64,000 nt of DNA, from assembly GCA_030268105.1 (NCBI GenBank), contig BSDZ01000033.1, positions 372,001-436,000 of the forward strand, read 5' to 3'. The position numbers and the translations under genes are program-made. Numbering within the stretch: position 1 is the stretch's first letter; each line of letters begins with the position of its first letter. This DNA is from Volvox africanus (taxonomy: Eukaryota > Chlorophyta > Chlorophyceae > Chlamydomonadales > Volvocaceae). This document shows, piece by piece, positions 11,416 to 23,965 of this stretch. The notes beneath the pieces were generated by a model. That model ran no database searches and was not told the origin of the DNA. It was given only the letters and a program-made list of their open reading frames with translations.

Positions 11416-13690
11416 TCGTCATCCTAAGCGCCCTCCCAACCCTCCTCCTCTGCCTCCCCCTCCTAACCCTCCCCCCCTGGATCCCCCTCCTAACTATAGG
11501 TGGAATCTGAGCCTGACCCAGATGGGGACCAGAGTCTGATCTGACATAGACTTAAACGGAGGGGATCGACTGACGTGAACGGGAAGAGGAGGCAGCCGGC
11601 AGGGCAGCTCTCCGCGCGCGTATCTATCTGTATGTTTGTGTTTGTGTGTATACGCCACTAGCTAGCTACAATAATATTTGGCGTGCCGAAAGAAATAGCT
11701 GATAGTTAATTGCGGCAACCGAAACGACAAATCCCTCAATGGCCAATACAGTGGCCGACATGCGCGGAGGTTATGTTAATGGGAAGTACCCCCAGCCTGT
11801 GGTGCGGTATTAGATGGCGATGGCGGTGGCGGTGGGGGCGGCGGTGGCGGCAACAGGATGCGTGGAAGGCCATCGCGCGTGTGTTCTGGATCACTATCTC
11901 TATGCGTGCTTGATGCATTTCTAGAGCTATGGCCATGTCAACCGAATTCGCTTACATCATAAGGTACGCGCATCAAGGTACGCGCGAAACAGAGTCCCGG
12001 GTAAGACTCATAAACGAGCGAAGCGATCAGAGGCAAAGGGGGGTAGTTGCAGGCTAATAAAGCTAGATTTAATCGGCTGCGGGACGTAAGGAAGAAGGAA
12101 CATACAGCGCCTGAATTTGAGTTGCGTGGTTTGGGCCGCTCGGGCCGCTTGCAGCCATATGGGTGAGGCGGCAGTTTCGGATGCAGTTTGCCCTAGGCAC
12201 TGGGGTTAAGATTTCAGTTATACAATTCACAAATAATAGGTTTTATGGTTAGGGCATTGAGAAGGATGATCCCAGAGGTGCAGTGCGAGGCGCCACTTGT
12301 GCGTGTGTGCGTGCGTGTGTGTGTGTGTGTGACGCGCGGTTGTGGTGACCCCAGCAAGCGGGCGGCTATTGGTAACTGGGGAGGGGTACGAAATCCCTGT
12401 CGTATGGTGACCTATGCGTATGTTATGCTGGGCGGCGGTTCTTCCTCCTGTCAGGGATGCAGCTATATGGCCATATATTCATAAGGCCCTATATGCTATA
12501 TGCTTTAGGCGTAAGACCATAAGACCATACATGTAACATGATTCGTGGGCGGGTCATGGGGTTGGCACAAGTGCGATCACAGCATACATTTTCTTGCACG
12601 ATCAATCCCTCACATGCCTATTTTTCTAGCCAAATAGTGGATTGACAAACAGTGCTAGGTATACGAACAACCATGTACCCTGAACACAAGTACTGAAGCG
12701 ACAGCCACCCAAACACGTAGGGTGAGACAGGTACCCAGGAATGAGGACTCAGCCGAAACCGGGGAAGGGCGTCATGAACTGCGTGAGTCTGGAGACAGCC
12801 ACCTCTTTGTGGCGTGCAGAATTATTCGTTTTCTTAAAGCCAGCGCAGCGCTGAACCCGGACATGATGGCACCCGCCGACAGCGCTGCTGCTGCCGCCGC
12901 CGACACCACTCCGCCATTGCAATGATGTTGCCGTACGATCAATACTCTAGAGGCACTCTCCCCGTGTGCTCACCGGCCCACATAGCGTGGGTTTAGTTTA
13001 AGAGCTTGATAAAATCCCTCTCCCAGTACCAGTACCAGGACCAGCTATTTTGGAGGACATGCAAGCTCGCACAGACAATACCTTAGGCTTGCGCATATCG
13101 GCCGTATTCCGGTGGTGTGCATCTGGGTCAGGCCCACGAGCAGCGGGGTAATGAGTAGGGGGAATGAGCGGGAGCAGGCACACCCGCCTGTTCATTACCC
13201 CCTGCTGTGCAAGTGAACAAATAGGTAAAAGCACTGCTGCAGTACGGATGCGATGCATGGCCTCATTTACCGTAAAATGTCCTTGAGAAAGGTTGGGAAG
13301 GCTAGCTTCCAGTTCTTATTGGGAAGCCGTTAATCGGTTAAATCGCTATGGACAGAGCTACGCCTATCCACCTGGTATACACCCTTCACTGCGGTTACTT
13401 CCTTTTACTAACTATCAGTCGAATGGGATTACGTAACACACTTCCCGTCCGGTAAGCACCCGGCCATGACTTCAGCACCTTCTCAAGTAGACACTTCGTA
13501 AGCTATCATACATAAGCTTATCAACGAGACCCATCAAGCACGCGCCCTAGCCAGTGCTTCCACACATTATCCTGATCACTAGCCCGCCGAAGGACTGCTC
13601 TTATCACTGGCCCTTGTGCACGTTCTGCCGGGTTGGTTATCTTGGACTCCAGCCTCCTCGCTTTATCCCCGCCGCAGTTTCTCTACATAC
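11416..13690. other. Spacer with no firm gene
   Basis: This holds the 3' UTR of the formiminotransferase gene followed by low-complexity (TGGCGGTGG) and GT-rich runs (around 12300). A possible terminal exon is seen at about 12820-12924 (plus): a CGTGCAG acceptor, then a frame reading IIRFLKASAALNPDMM with an Ala run and a TGA stop. No upstream exon could be joined to it in phase, so I do not call it a gene. Confidence 0.4.
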
Positions 13691-14710
13691 TACCCGTACC
13701 ATATCTTACCCGTTTGGATTCCATTGGTGTACCTCAGTTCTGTCCGCCTAATAAGGCCAAACGGAAGATGTCGGTTTAAGGTCCAATAGTGAACACTACC
13801 CGTAGATACCCCAGGATACTTACAGCCGTGGTGGCGATGATGGCTGTGGTGGCGGACGTGGCGGATCGGCGGCGATGGAGGCGGTGTTGGCGTTCTTGGC
13901 ATCGGTCGCCTTGATGGCGGTAGTGGCGTCGGTAGCTGTAATGGGAACGGTGGTCTCTCTCCCTCCCTCCCTCCGTCCTTCCCGCTCGCCGACCCAATCT
14001 CCCTCCCATCGTCCCTCCCTCCCTTTGTACCTACATTCGGCGGTGTCGATGTCGGCTTGGTGGCGGTGATGGCGATGGAGGCAATGTTGGCCGTGACGGC
14101 GTTGTTGGCGGTGGCGGCAATGTTGGCGGGTTGACGGCGATAGTGGCCGGTGGTGGCGATGGTGGCTGTGGTGGCGGACGTGGCGGATCGGCGGCGATGA
14201 AGGCAATGTCGGCGGTCTTGGCGTCGGTCGCCTTGATGGCGGTCGTGGCGTCGGTAGCTGTAATGGGAACGGTGGTCTCTTTCCCTCCCTCCCTCCGTCC
14301 TTCCCGCTCAAGTATCTACATACACGTGTAACCAACGAGACTCGATCTTGTACAAGGTCTTACCCGTTTCGATTCTAATGGTGAACCTCTGTTGTTTCCG
14401 CCTACGAAGGCCAAATCGAAAATGTCAGTATAACGTCCAATAGTGAACACAACCCGTAGATACCCCAGAATACTTACAGCGGTGGTGGCGACGATGGCTG
14501 TGGTGGCGGACGTGGCGGTTCTGCGTCGATGGAGGCGGTGTCGGCTATCTTGGCGTCGGTCTCCTTGGTGGCGGTAGTTGCGGCGGTAGCGGTAGTAGCG
14601 TATGTGTCCGTGGTGGCGGCGGTGGCAGTGGCGGTGATGGCGGTGATGGCGGTGATGGCGTTGGTGGCGTTGGTTATGGTCGTTGCGGTGGTGGCTGACC
14701 AAAAATCGAT
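13690..14710 (+). repeat. Tandem segmental duplication with GGC/GGT minisatellite cores
   Basis: Two copies of one module lie head to tail. Copy 1 starts at about 13706 (TTACCCGTTTGGATTC) and copy 2 at about 14362 (TTACCCGTTTCGATTC). Each has the same order: a unique 90-bp segment, GTCCAATAGTGAACAC, CCGTAGATACCCCAG, then a GATGGCTGTGGTGGCGGACG minisatellite. Copy 1 has a further internal duplicate of the minisatellite part at about 14150-14310, including the CCTCCCTCC tail. The long frames over the GGC/GGT and GAC/CAC runs are composition artefacts. Confidence 0.8.
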
Positions 14711-14786
14711 GAGAACAAGTTGCGGCCTAAAGTTGAAAGCATCGCTTGAGTGTTTTTGGGTTTTCAACTTTCCTTTTCAGCTTATC

Positions 14787-15500
14787 CATATACGATTAGT
14801 TGCAATTATACTGAAGCTAGGGCACTTAGGCGCAAATAACCCAGACTTGAAAACAACAAGTGGCTTCTAACAGGATGTGTCATTGTCAGGAAGTGATCCA
14901 AAGTGAAACAACTTGCTGTTAATTGGACATCAAGAGTTTAAGGTCTTGCAGGAAGGAGTTTCAGGGATTTGCTGGGTTCTGACTGGAAAGTGTAAACAAT
15001 AACTGAAAGGACGATCAAGGCGCAGTTGAGAGTTGGCCGAAATTTATCAATATAATAATCTTTTTTTTATTATTGCTATTTGATTGTCACTGGTGCGGAT
15101 GAGGAATTTCCTTACCCCGCGAGGCACAGCGGACTCGGACGCATAGCATTGAGCCCCACCTAGAAGGTTCATCCGGGACAAGTAGGCTGTGATAAGGATA
15201 AAGTTGTTATCAAATACTTAAAATCTTACACATAATTTAATGGTTATCGATTACAGGGACCCTACCTTTGTATGCAGTTGTTGATGTTGCCTGAACGCTT
15301 CAGGTTGTCGCGCTCTCCTTGCATGACTGCTTCTAATGTCTGATTGAGCTACCCCGCGGCATTTCCTTGGCGATGGTGTCAGTTGCCGTAGCATTCGAGG
15401 CGGACACATTGGGAGGCATCCTCGGTGATTCATCAGAGCTTTCCGGGGTACTCATATTCGATTACTTGTAATTATACCGAAGCCAGGGCGCTTAGGCTCC
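14787..15500 (+). repeat. Diverged direct repeat of about 48 bp
   Basis: About 14787-14835 (ATACGATTAGTTGCAATTAT...GGGCACTTAGGC) matches 15449-15497 (TTCGATTACTTGTAATTAT...GGGCGCTTAGGC) with several substitutions, same orientation. Neither copy is in a recognisable gene. Confidence 0.55.
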
Positions 15501-18500
15501 AAACGCCTTAATCCGCCGTGCTGTTAGCAAGCTGCGTCTGGAATGGGAAAGATATAAAAGCTGTATGCCTCCTATCAGAATAATAAAAAAGTTGATGTAT
15601 CATATCGTAATGAGCAATAAGGTATTCAGCATTTATAGGGTTGCGTGATGGACATTAAAGTCTCAGGCTATACGCTTTATCACCAGCTTCGCATGATGCA
15701 TACTTTCTTTCTAAACAGGTTTATGACATTATTATTTGCTCGTCTTGGTTTAGGCATTTTCCATCTTTTTGGCAAACGCTATTGTACATCGTACCGTCGT
15801 ACCCCCAGGTGGGTGGCTGGATGTGTTGGAGATTGATTGAGGCGGTTGGGGATTGTATACCCAGACCAATGTGCGACAAAGTGATGGCAGCTGCAATATT
15901 CCGTAACGTTTTTCAGTATGATATGATAATGCGGCTTGACACTCAACAGTCAGCGCAAACGAGAGGGCGGTCATGATCCTCTCTCTAACTCTTGCAAGGT
16001 ATCAAATTGCACCCCCATAGTTATATGTTATGCCCTTTTGTTCAATAACGGCAAAAGACCCCAGGCCAACCAACGTCATGCTTTGCATGAAATGAGCAAA
16101 TCAAAAAATAATTGTTCCATGGAGTACAGGAACGTAAAAATTTCTTCGAAACCATCGTTTTATTCAAAAAAAACAAATTAAACGATTTCTAAATGTAATG
16201 ATGTGTCTAGGTATCATCACAGTTTCGGCGTCTACAGACCGGCATCCATACTTTATCGTTATCCTTGTAGATGATTTAGATGAAACTCTTGACAGCAGCA
16301 GTGAGCTGGTGATGCAGGCGATAAAACGGCTTTTGGCGACGTGCGTTCATTTGGCGACGTGCGACTTTCGTGCACGGGGACAATTGTTTAGAAATATTCC
16401 TGGATCATACATTCTGTTCAAGACTTTTGAAGTTGGTAAGTAGTAGTTGGTAATTGGTAGTTGGTGTTCTTCCTCTCGGCTCATGCAGACATCGGTTCCT
16501 TATCCCGTTATATTCCGATGTTGCTGCAAAGCAGGTGTCACCTATACGACCCATTTCGTCAGTACTCCCATCTGCTGCCCTTCCGGGTCAGCCTCCTCCG
16601 CGGCCAGCTGGGTCACAACACCAATTTCATTTACCACCTTTTTTCAAGCACAGAATTACATTTACGACGTATAGTGGCTTGGCGTGTCTGGTAATGTGGT
16701 CCTTACAGTTCAGGTTGTCAAGCAGCAGTGACCTGCCAGTGCTTGCAGATCAACTGGTCACCGTGCTATGAAATCGTACGGATTTGCTCGTCCACGATTT
16801 TGTGTGATAAGAATGGTGCAGCACAGCAAGTCCTGGCAACAAGCGAACGCGAAGCCTCGTCTCACGACACCCTGTTAGACGCTTTCGAAAACAACAGTTC
16901 AAGGTGTGACTATCAATTGTGTTTTATGTCGAAGCGAGAGTCCAAAAAAAGCGCCTTAGCTAGGGTTCCTGTAAACCAGGGATCACTCTGCTATGAGCCC
17001 CTACTGTGAACCATGGGCCTATTCTGGTACTTTTCAGTCAGGGGCTTAGGTAGCTGTGCCGGGGCAGACTTTGCAGTAAGAATAGTGATGGGCGCGGTGC
17101 TGGAAACCAAGGTTAAGCAACCTAGAGACATACTGGCCAGATGTAATACCTTATATCTTGAAAGCCTGTGATGGAGTGTTGGATGGCTGGGCAGATTCTA
17201 ACGGAACGTCGTGGAGTGAGTGGAGGTATGATACCTTGTCGTTGGAGCTGCCGTACAAGCACATATTGGCGCGATATACGATCGAAAACATATGTTTCCC
17301 CACTGAATGTGCCTGGTAATGTTGTTCTTTGTGTACCTTCCTAAGCTTTGTTATCCCACAACAGTGTATATATCCTAAATGTAATTGTATGTGACTCTTT
17401 GCGAAGCTGTCCGCATACAGTCATCCTTTGGCAACCGCTCTGCATTGCAACTATTATTGAGGGCTTAGGGGTTAGCACGACTTGGCGAAGAAGAAGACTT
17501 GGCTGACCTGACTGGCATTAGTTTTGTGAACCTCGGGACGACAAACAGTTAAGAGTTTTTGCCCAGGACAGTGACACCGACTTAGACAAACATGTTCTAC
17601 TCGCACGACCTCCTTGGCAGGAAGTCTCCTCTGGGTGCTACTTGGTAAGAAATGCCTGGCAGAGTATTTACCGTTTGCGCAAGATAAACTGCGCCAATCG
17701 CTCTCAGAGACGCCGCCGCGCTCCGCGGCTTTGCTCAAGAAGCCATAGAACTTATTTAGGCTTGCATATGGAACTGGGACCCGGGCACATGCAGGACGAT
17801 GGCTCATGGCAAGAAGCTCAGCAAACTTAAAATCCTTGGCATAAATGTCTCCGATGTTTGGTGAGTTGCCCCAGTATACATGAGCTATTCCTTATTGAAT
17901 TAGGATGCCTTCATAATTAAGAATGTGCGAGTTGATATGGTGAGACATGGACGATGGTACACAAGGAGCACTGACCCGTGGGTCAGCACAACTGGGTCTT
18001 TGGTTCTCCTATACGCAGTATAGAGCGAGTAGGCGGGACTACGCTTCGCCATGGGTTAGGACTTACTACCGTTTCTTGCTGAACGTTTGCTGCCGGGTCG
18101 TTGTTTGCTGCCCGCAGCAAGCACATCATGCAACCAGATGAGCCTCACTCCCTGCGGCTCCAGGGCATTTTGATTGGTGAGACCATGCTTGGTTTATCGC
18201 AAAGGGCAAGATTTGTCTATGATGAAGACAGCTCGTAATTATGCAACTTGGCTGTGCCGTTGGGAACTCATACCGGACCCGCAGGTTCTACAATACAATT
18301 TTGATCTGTGCTCATGCTACACGGGCACTCATGATGAACGACGTTGAAAATGTTGAAGCCTGTCTAAGGTTTTTTGCGGGCTTGCCATGATGCAGGAGGC
18401 GTGGTTATCGTGTTCAACCGACAACAGCTGTACCTGTTGGGTAGGTTAAGGGAAGGTCGTACATGTAAAAGATGTGGGGATGCTACGGGACTGGCCCAGA

Positions 18501-18725
18501 TCGGTAAGAGATACCTTATCATTCCGTATTACCGCCGTCCTGCCGACCTGCAGCATGCGACCCGCTCAGGGGGAGCGTAGTACGTCGTGACAACCTAGAG
18601 CTAAGTCTTCAAGGGGGACCTTCCATTTACAAAGGCAGGAAGAGTTGCCTGCCTGCCGTGCGTATATTGCCCCAGCTTTTTTCCGCTAGGAGTCTTATCG
18701 TACCACTCGGTATCTCTTTTTAAAA
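15500..18725. other. No supported gene
   Basis: AT-rich to mixed composition with only short frames. A minus-strand frame at 17472-17807 (111 codons) has reasonable composition but no start context, splice partner or family signature, and I cannot tell whether it is coding. Nothing else stands out. Confidence 0.4.
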
Positions 18726-18730
18726 GAGGA

Positions 18731-18832
18731 TCTGCAGGATATGCTCCGGAAGGTGACCGCAGCCAAGGCGCCCGAGCTATCCGCAGCCGCGGTCGTCAAA
18801 ACGGTCCTGCACCGGGGCCGAGACAAGACCAG
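18731..18832 (+). CDS. Possible exon, unrecognised
   Basis: A frame reading DLQDMLRKVTAAKAPELS and continuing AAAVVKTVLHRGRDKT ends at a good donor (ACCAG/GTACGT) and follows an AAAAG acceptor. Composition is coding-like and helix-forming. It may belong with the exon-like frames at 19167-19489 and 20265-21474, but I could not join them in phase. No family is recognised. Confidence 0.3.
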
Positions 18833-19166
18833 GTACGTGCTGCTCGCCTTTACAGCAGGCGATCCGCCAGGCTGGCTAAAACCCTCAGCACACGGACGCC
18901 CATATCTCCATCTGGGTCGGCCTCAACACCCTGGAGTGGAATTGATTGTGGGACCCCTAGCCGAAAAATAACAGTTCGACGCCTCTGGCCGGCTTGGGCA
19001 GTGGCCGTGAGGTTGCAAGTAGACGTGGAATCAGATAGTGGGCAGATCAAGGACGATGTGTATGCATTGTAATTTGTCATCCTTGACACGCTGGCATTTG
19101 GGCCGCCTGGCATGGGTGTATATGGCTCTTACCACAACGGCACCAGCACCGGCAGTGTGTTCATTG

Positions 19167-19489
19167 GTTCCGCAGGGTGGAAGCCATTACTTTGGTGGAA
19201 GATACGGCCCCAGATATGATGATGATGTCATCTCACGTTCTGGGTCAGATCGAAGATCTGGACGATTTGGAGCTGCTTGAGCCGCTGGAGCGTCAGGAAG
19301 GGCGGGCTGACCCACATGAGCATTTTAAGGAAACCGAAGGGGACATCGCCCGCGCGGTGGGGCGGCGACACGATGGGTCGCAGTGGCGGGCACATAAGGG
19401 GTCTGCGGGAGGATGATGAGGAAGAGAATTTGTTGATGTTGCCTACCCTGGCACCGCCGAGCTTCAAAAAGGACGGCAGCGGTGCAGGT
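19167..19489 (+). pseudogene. Acidic exon-like frame broken by a frameshift
   Basis: After a TTCCGCAG acceptor, one frame reads VEAITLVEDTAPDMMMMSSH, then GQIEDLDDLELLEPLERQEG, and continues to about 19400. It then stops, while an adjacent frame continues the same acidic style (LREDDEEENLLMLPTLAPPS) to a donor GTGCAG/GTGCGT. The two halves are in different frames over a GGGGTCTGCGGG stretch. That means either a one-base sequence error, an unusual splice, or a decayed gene. Function unknown. Confidence 0.35.
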
Positions 19490-20264
19490 GCGTGTGTAGC
19501 TATTAAGATGAAACTCGTTACTTGCTACTCGGACACGCGTGCCTCACTCATACGCTGAGAGGATTTGAGTCGCCGCTACCGGGGACTAGGGGCAAGGTGG
19601 AAGGACAGGGAAAGCCGCTGCAAATAGACGATGTAGAGCAATGAGGCCTATGGTAAGGCCTATGGCACACAACAACGACTGATTCACAACACCGACTGAC
19701 CCACATATCAGGAATACGGACAAGGGAGATATTTGAGGGCGGACATGGAAGCACGCCCGACATGACAAATCTTCTTAGGCAAGCGGCTAAGATCCACGAT
19801 TGAACTGAACTGCCCATCATATTAAGCTGCAACCCCTCCAATTTAACGTTGTGATTTCCATCATGCCCACGCCCCCTTCAGGAGGCGCTCAGCGGGGAGG
19901 AGGCGCCAAGGGGTCGGGTCAGAGGTGCAGCTGGGCCATCAAACCAAGTCCCTCGTGACCTGTAAGTCGGGATGGATAAGAGGGCGGCGCTTTTTAGTGG
20001 AACAGTGGAACCCTCGGCTGCCATGCATGTACGACGGCAGCGCAAGATAAGGCCCATCAAGAGTCGGGCCGGTTGGGGCTTTAGCACGCAGGAATTCTGA
20101 TTATAAAATGAAGTTAACAGCATGAATTATATGATACGCGTGTCATCCATAATGGGGTAAATAAGGAATTCAATGAAGGAAATGGATGTAAGCATTTGCG
20201 ATAAGCGTGTAACAGCGTGGGGATCACTCACTTGTCCTTTCCCCTGTCTCTCACGCAATGCTAG

Positions 20265-21474
20265 ATGCGTTCCACTTACGATAGCGCCAGTGAGGCAAAC
20301 AGTTCGCTGCTGGCCATAACCGATCAGCAGCGGGAGCAACTGGCGGTGCCGGATGGAGGTGAGGACACGAGCAATAACAATAACGCTGAAAACGATTACA
20401 GCGCTGCATGCGCGCAAGACGACGCTAATGCGACAGGCGAAGCCAGGCAGCGGAAGCGGCAACAGAGGGAGCCGGAAGGACCACGTCGGCGTCGTCGCGC
20501 AGGCGGTCGTGTCACCCTGGACAACCTTGGGGAGGCCCTGGTGAGCCACACGGAATGGCATCGAAACAGAACTCAGCTCCGTACGGTTGTCGCTGTACCT
20601 GCGTGCTTGCACCGCCTTAGGTTTTAGGTTGGGCAGCATTTTGGGGCAGCTTCTCGCCTCCACACCTTCACGGAGGGATGAAGGGCAGCTGAAGTGCCGT
20701 ATCACCGTGAAACAAAGACATGGCCTGAATGGATATACCCTCAACGATACTGATGTCGGAAGTGAAAAGGCGAATTGTAGCTTAGGAATGAAGAGAAGTG
20801 ACATACTGTAGCGGAACCCGGGGGGTTAGGGGCCGAGAGAACTAAGTTCTGAGGCATACTGGTGCCGGTCAGCCGGTGCGTACTGCAGCAAGGGGAGCTG
20901 TAAGCGGTGTTCAAGAACCCGGATGTTCTTCCCATGCGACCAGGTGGCGGGTCGAACCTATCGTGAATGGACATTGGAATCGTCTGTGCTGCTCAAGTCC
21001 AGAATCCATGTTGCGCCAGACCCGAGCGGCGGCAGTGACCCGGGTCACAATCCCGGCCTGGTCTGGGCATCAGGGACAACGGCCGCTGCCCCCTTCGCGG
21101 ACCCTTTCAACGGCCGTCGCTTCACCAGCGACCCCTACGACGGAACCCCTGGGCCCATGATATGCGGTGCAGTGGCGGGGATGCTGGCGGCAGGCCACGT
21201 TGCCGCGGCGTCCGATGCGGTAAGGCACGGAGCGGCGGCGATGTTGAACGGTAGCGGCATGACATGGGGTCGCCACCTGGTGCGTCTGGTGGCAATGGCG
21301 GCGGAGGCGGACGAGGTGGTGGAGGACGTTGAGGAGGAGGATGTTGAGGGCTACGTCAACGTTACTCACGGAGGGCCAAGGCGGCGAACTGCTGCCGTGG
21401 AAGAGCCGGGTGGGTGTTTGGGGTTTGGTGGTATTATGGAACTCCCCAAGGATATTAATTTAATGTTTCTATAA
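20265..21474 (+). CDS. Two-exon C-terminal part of an unrecognised protein
   Basis: The first frame opens with MRSTYDSASEANSSLLAITD, has an Asn run and an Arg/Gln-rich basic stretch, and ends RVTLDNLGEAL at donor GCCCTG/GTGAGC (20541). A phase-0 acceptor GCGACCAG before 20944 continues VAGRTYREWTLESSVLLKSR, an Ala/Gly/Asp-rich segment, an acidic Glu/Val run and a stop at 21474 after GGIMELPKDINLMFL. The two pieces join in phase. Upstream exons may exist, because the first piece follows an AATGCTAG acceptor-like site. No domain recognised. Confidence 0.42.
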
Positions 21475-22188
21475 ATTTACTTTGCGCAACAACTGCTTCG
21501 TCGCCACGTTGCCGCTTTTCCCCGTCCTTTTAGTCATATTCTTTGTGTCGTGATATTTTAGATAGGCAGGTTTTACTGGAAAATTTTAATAGTTGAAGAA
21601 AAGGGGGAAATAATCATCTTGAATTATGGTTACGTTTTGCTGAAAGGACTGGAGAAAAGAAGTTAAATAACCTCCTGGATTAAATACGACGGCGATTAAA
21701 TTTGAAGGATTGCAACAGATACCGACAATTTTTTAGTTAATCAAGACGAATCAGTTCAGAATTATAATATTACCAAGAACGATAATTTAATAATTTTTTT
21801 AGACCTAACTCCAAATGAACTTATGGTTACATCTTGGTTGTACACTACCTTATATTATATACCTTGTGCCTTACACATGATATCGGCCTTCTAGAAGACG
21901 GAGCTAGGAGTTTGTGTTTGCCGTAGCGCTAGGATGTAGGCCAGCTTGCGGATGGTGTCATTACGGCCGGCGCCCCGTATCGACGTTTTTTTAATTGCGT
22001 TTGCATGCCTCATTTACTTTCGCACATCCTGTTTTCGAAATCCAGTTCAGTCAATGACAGTCCCCTCTGTGGTGCCGTGCCTTGATGGCTCTTGCCCATG
22101 TTAAGCCGTAATAAGTTGCCAAAGCCCATGCACAGTCGATGGGCTCTGCCCAAGACACCCGACCTTATGTCAGTGGGTACATGATCTA
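21475..22188. other. AT-rich spacer
   Basis: Low-GC stretch with no open frame of note. It probably holds the 3' UTR of the preceding gene and the promoter side of the next frame. Nothing else seen. Confidence 0.5.
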
Positions 22189-22650
22189 TTGGTGTATTGT
22201 CTTGTCCGGTGCTTAGATGCCGGGCGCGTGCAGCGGCTGTGCACGGTGAAGAGCGCTGCCCCCCGTGCAGCCACGGCTTCTGGAGCAAGGGGCAACGACG
22301 CGCAGCAGCGCAAGGAACAACATCAACAGCAAGGGACGACTGCAGCGGAAGACGAAGGGGAGGGGGAGGAACAGAGGCAGCAGCCGAAACGGTCTAACTG
22401 CAAAGGAGCGAGTGAGGGATTGATAGATATGGAGCGCAGGGTGAAGGAGCAGGACCTGGAGGCATCCGAAGGGCACCGCATCGATGGGCGCCTCTGGGGA
22501 GCATTCCATCCGGCGGAGGCGGCAGTAGGAGAGGCGGAGGCTATCATGCAAGCCATGGAGACGCCCGCAGATGAGCAGATGCAAACAGAGGATGATATCG
22601 ATGATATCGAAATGGAAAGGTCGGTCTGCTGCGAGTCAAAGGGGGGATAG
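22189..22650 (+). CDS. Hypothetical 3' exon or small gene, Gln/Glu-rich
   Basis: An open frame of about 150 codons with Gln/Glu-rich low complexity (EQHQQQGTTAAEDEGEGEEQ) followed by a charged helical stretch (IDMERRVKEQDLEASEGHRI) and an acidic end (EDDIDDIEMERS) before TAG. Base composition is coding-like and the frame spans the region without interruption. Several internal AG sites could be the true acceptor. No family recognised. Confidence 0.35.
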   Translation: MVYCLVRCLDAGRVQRLCTVKSAAPRAATASGARGNDAQQRKEQHQQQGTTAAEDEGEGEEQRQQPKRSNCKGASEGLIDMERRVKEQDLEASEGHRIDGRLWGAFHPAEAAVGEAEAIMQAMETPADEQMQTEDDIDDIEMERSVCCESKGG

Positions 22651-23050
22651 AATTGTGGGTTGGGGGACGCGTTTGACGGTATTGGGTGGGAAGGGGGAAA
22701 TGCAGGAGGGGAGTGTCGAAGGGCTGGAGTAAGTGAAAATATAGATTGCATGCTTGTGGGTTGGTTTGAATCGCATGCCCATGCTCGTGAAACGTACCGT
22801 GCCCTTCATCACCCTTTTGTCCGCTGCGGTTGATTCCACCCAGTGCGCATGGAAGGTGTGTGCAGTTACTAATTTCCATGGATATACGCGTCGTCTAGGA
22901 GGGCTTCTCGACGGCTACTATGATGGCCGCAGTTCTTCCCCCCCACACACACTTGGTCCTCGTCCCTTCCGTATCCGCACCAGGATTCGTTTCATTCGTC
23001 TTTCCCCCACTCAGCATCGCCCTGCCTGTTCGCTTACATACAGGCTTCGT

Positions 23051-23253
23051 CGCCACGACACGCCGGACGGCAGCGACATGGAGCGGCAGCACCGTGCGGC
23101 GGCGGTTGGACTGACGAGCCTCGGCCTCTTGGCTGGGTCCAGTCAGGGGCCGCCGACAGCGGGAAAATCCAGCAAGGCCACCTCTGGGAGCGATGAGAGC
23201 AGCCTGGGCCGGGAGACCGAAGACGAGGTCATGGCCAAGGAGACCTATAGGTG
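23051..23253 (+). CDS. Possible first or internal exon, unrecognised
   Basis: After acceptor TTACATACAG the frame reads LRRHDTPDGSD then MERQHRAAAVGLTSLGLLAG and a Ser/Glu-rich stretch ending EDEVMAKETYR at a consensus donor TATAG/GTGAGG. ATG 23079 could be an initiator. No downstream exon could be linked with confidence before the AT-rich satellite block that follows. Confidence 0.35.
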
Positions 23254-23639
23254 AGGTGCCTTCTTTCTACAACGACTATGTTCAGTCAACGTGGCCGTTC
23301 ACAATCGATGTAATTCGTGTAATAAATAAATAAATATATTTATTTTTATATGCACATTATATCTTCAAAAGAAGCTCTGACAGATGATGGGGACGGATTT
23401 TAATGTGAGCATGTAGGAGGGGGTTGGAATGGGGTAGGGCAGCTGTGTAACTAGCTGGACGCAGCAGCTTGTCCTCACATTTTCGGTAATAAACCAGATT
23501 TACAGATTTTACAAACGGCTTTTTTGGGCCTCTTTACCGAAGCGTTCTATATGGTAATGCTCCCGTCCGTACTATGGACACACGTATGGCTTTCCATCAT
23601 CTGGCAAGCTTGCACATACACATACACACACAATCGCGG

Positions 23640-23925
23640 TCTCTCTCATCCATTTATATTTATATTTATATTTATTTATATTATATTTATATTTAATAAA
23701 TATATATTATATATATATTATAAATATATATATTATTTTATATTATTATTTATATTTATTTTTTATATTTATTATATCTTTTTATTTTTATTTCATTTTA
23801 TTTTTATTTTTATTGAGTTAGGTTTTAGGGTTATTATTTTTTATTTTATTTTTATTTTCATGATGATGACGATGATGATAATGATGATGATGATGATGAC
23901 GACGATGATGATGATGATGATGATG

Positions 23926-23964
<39 letters not shown>

Positions 23965-23965
23965 T
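23640..23965 (+). repeat. Compound microsatellite: AT-rich, then GAT, then AGC
   Basis: About 200 bp of TTTATA/TATTTTTA-type sequence runs into (GAT)n at about 23862-23925 and then (AGC)n at about 23926-23961. The long frame covering it (Ile/Phe/Tyr runs, Met runs, Ser runs) is an artefact of the repeats. Confidence 0.9.

Noticed and set aside
13820..14767. His/Arg-rich and Val/Ala-rich long frames
   Set aside because: Minisatellite translations (GGC/GGT/GAT units) in a duplicated non-coding block.
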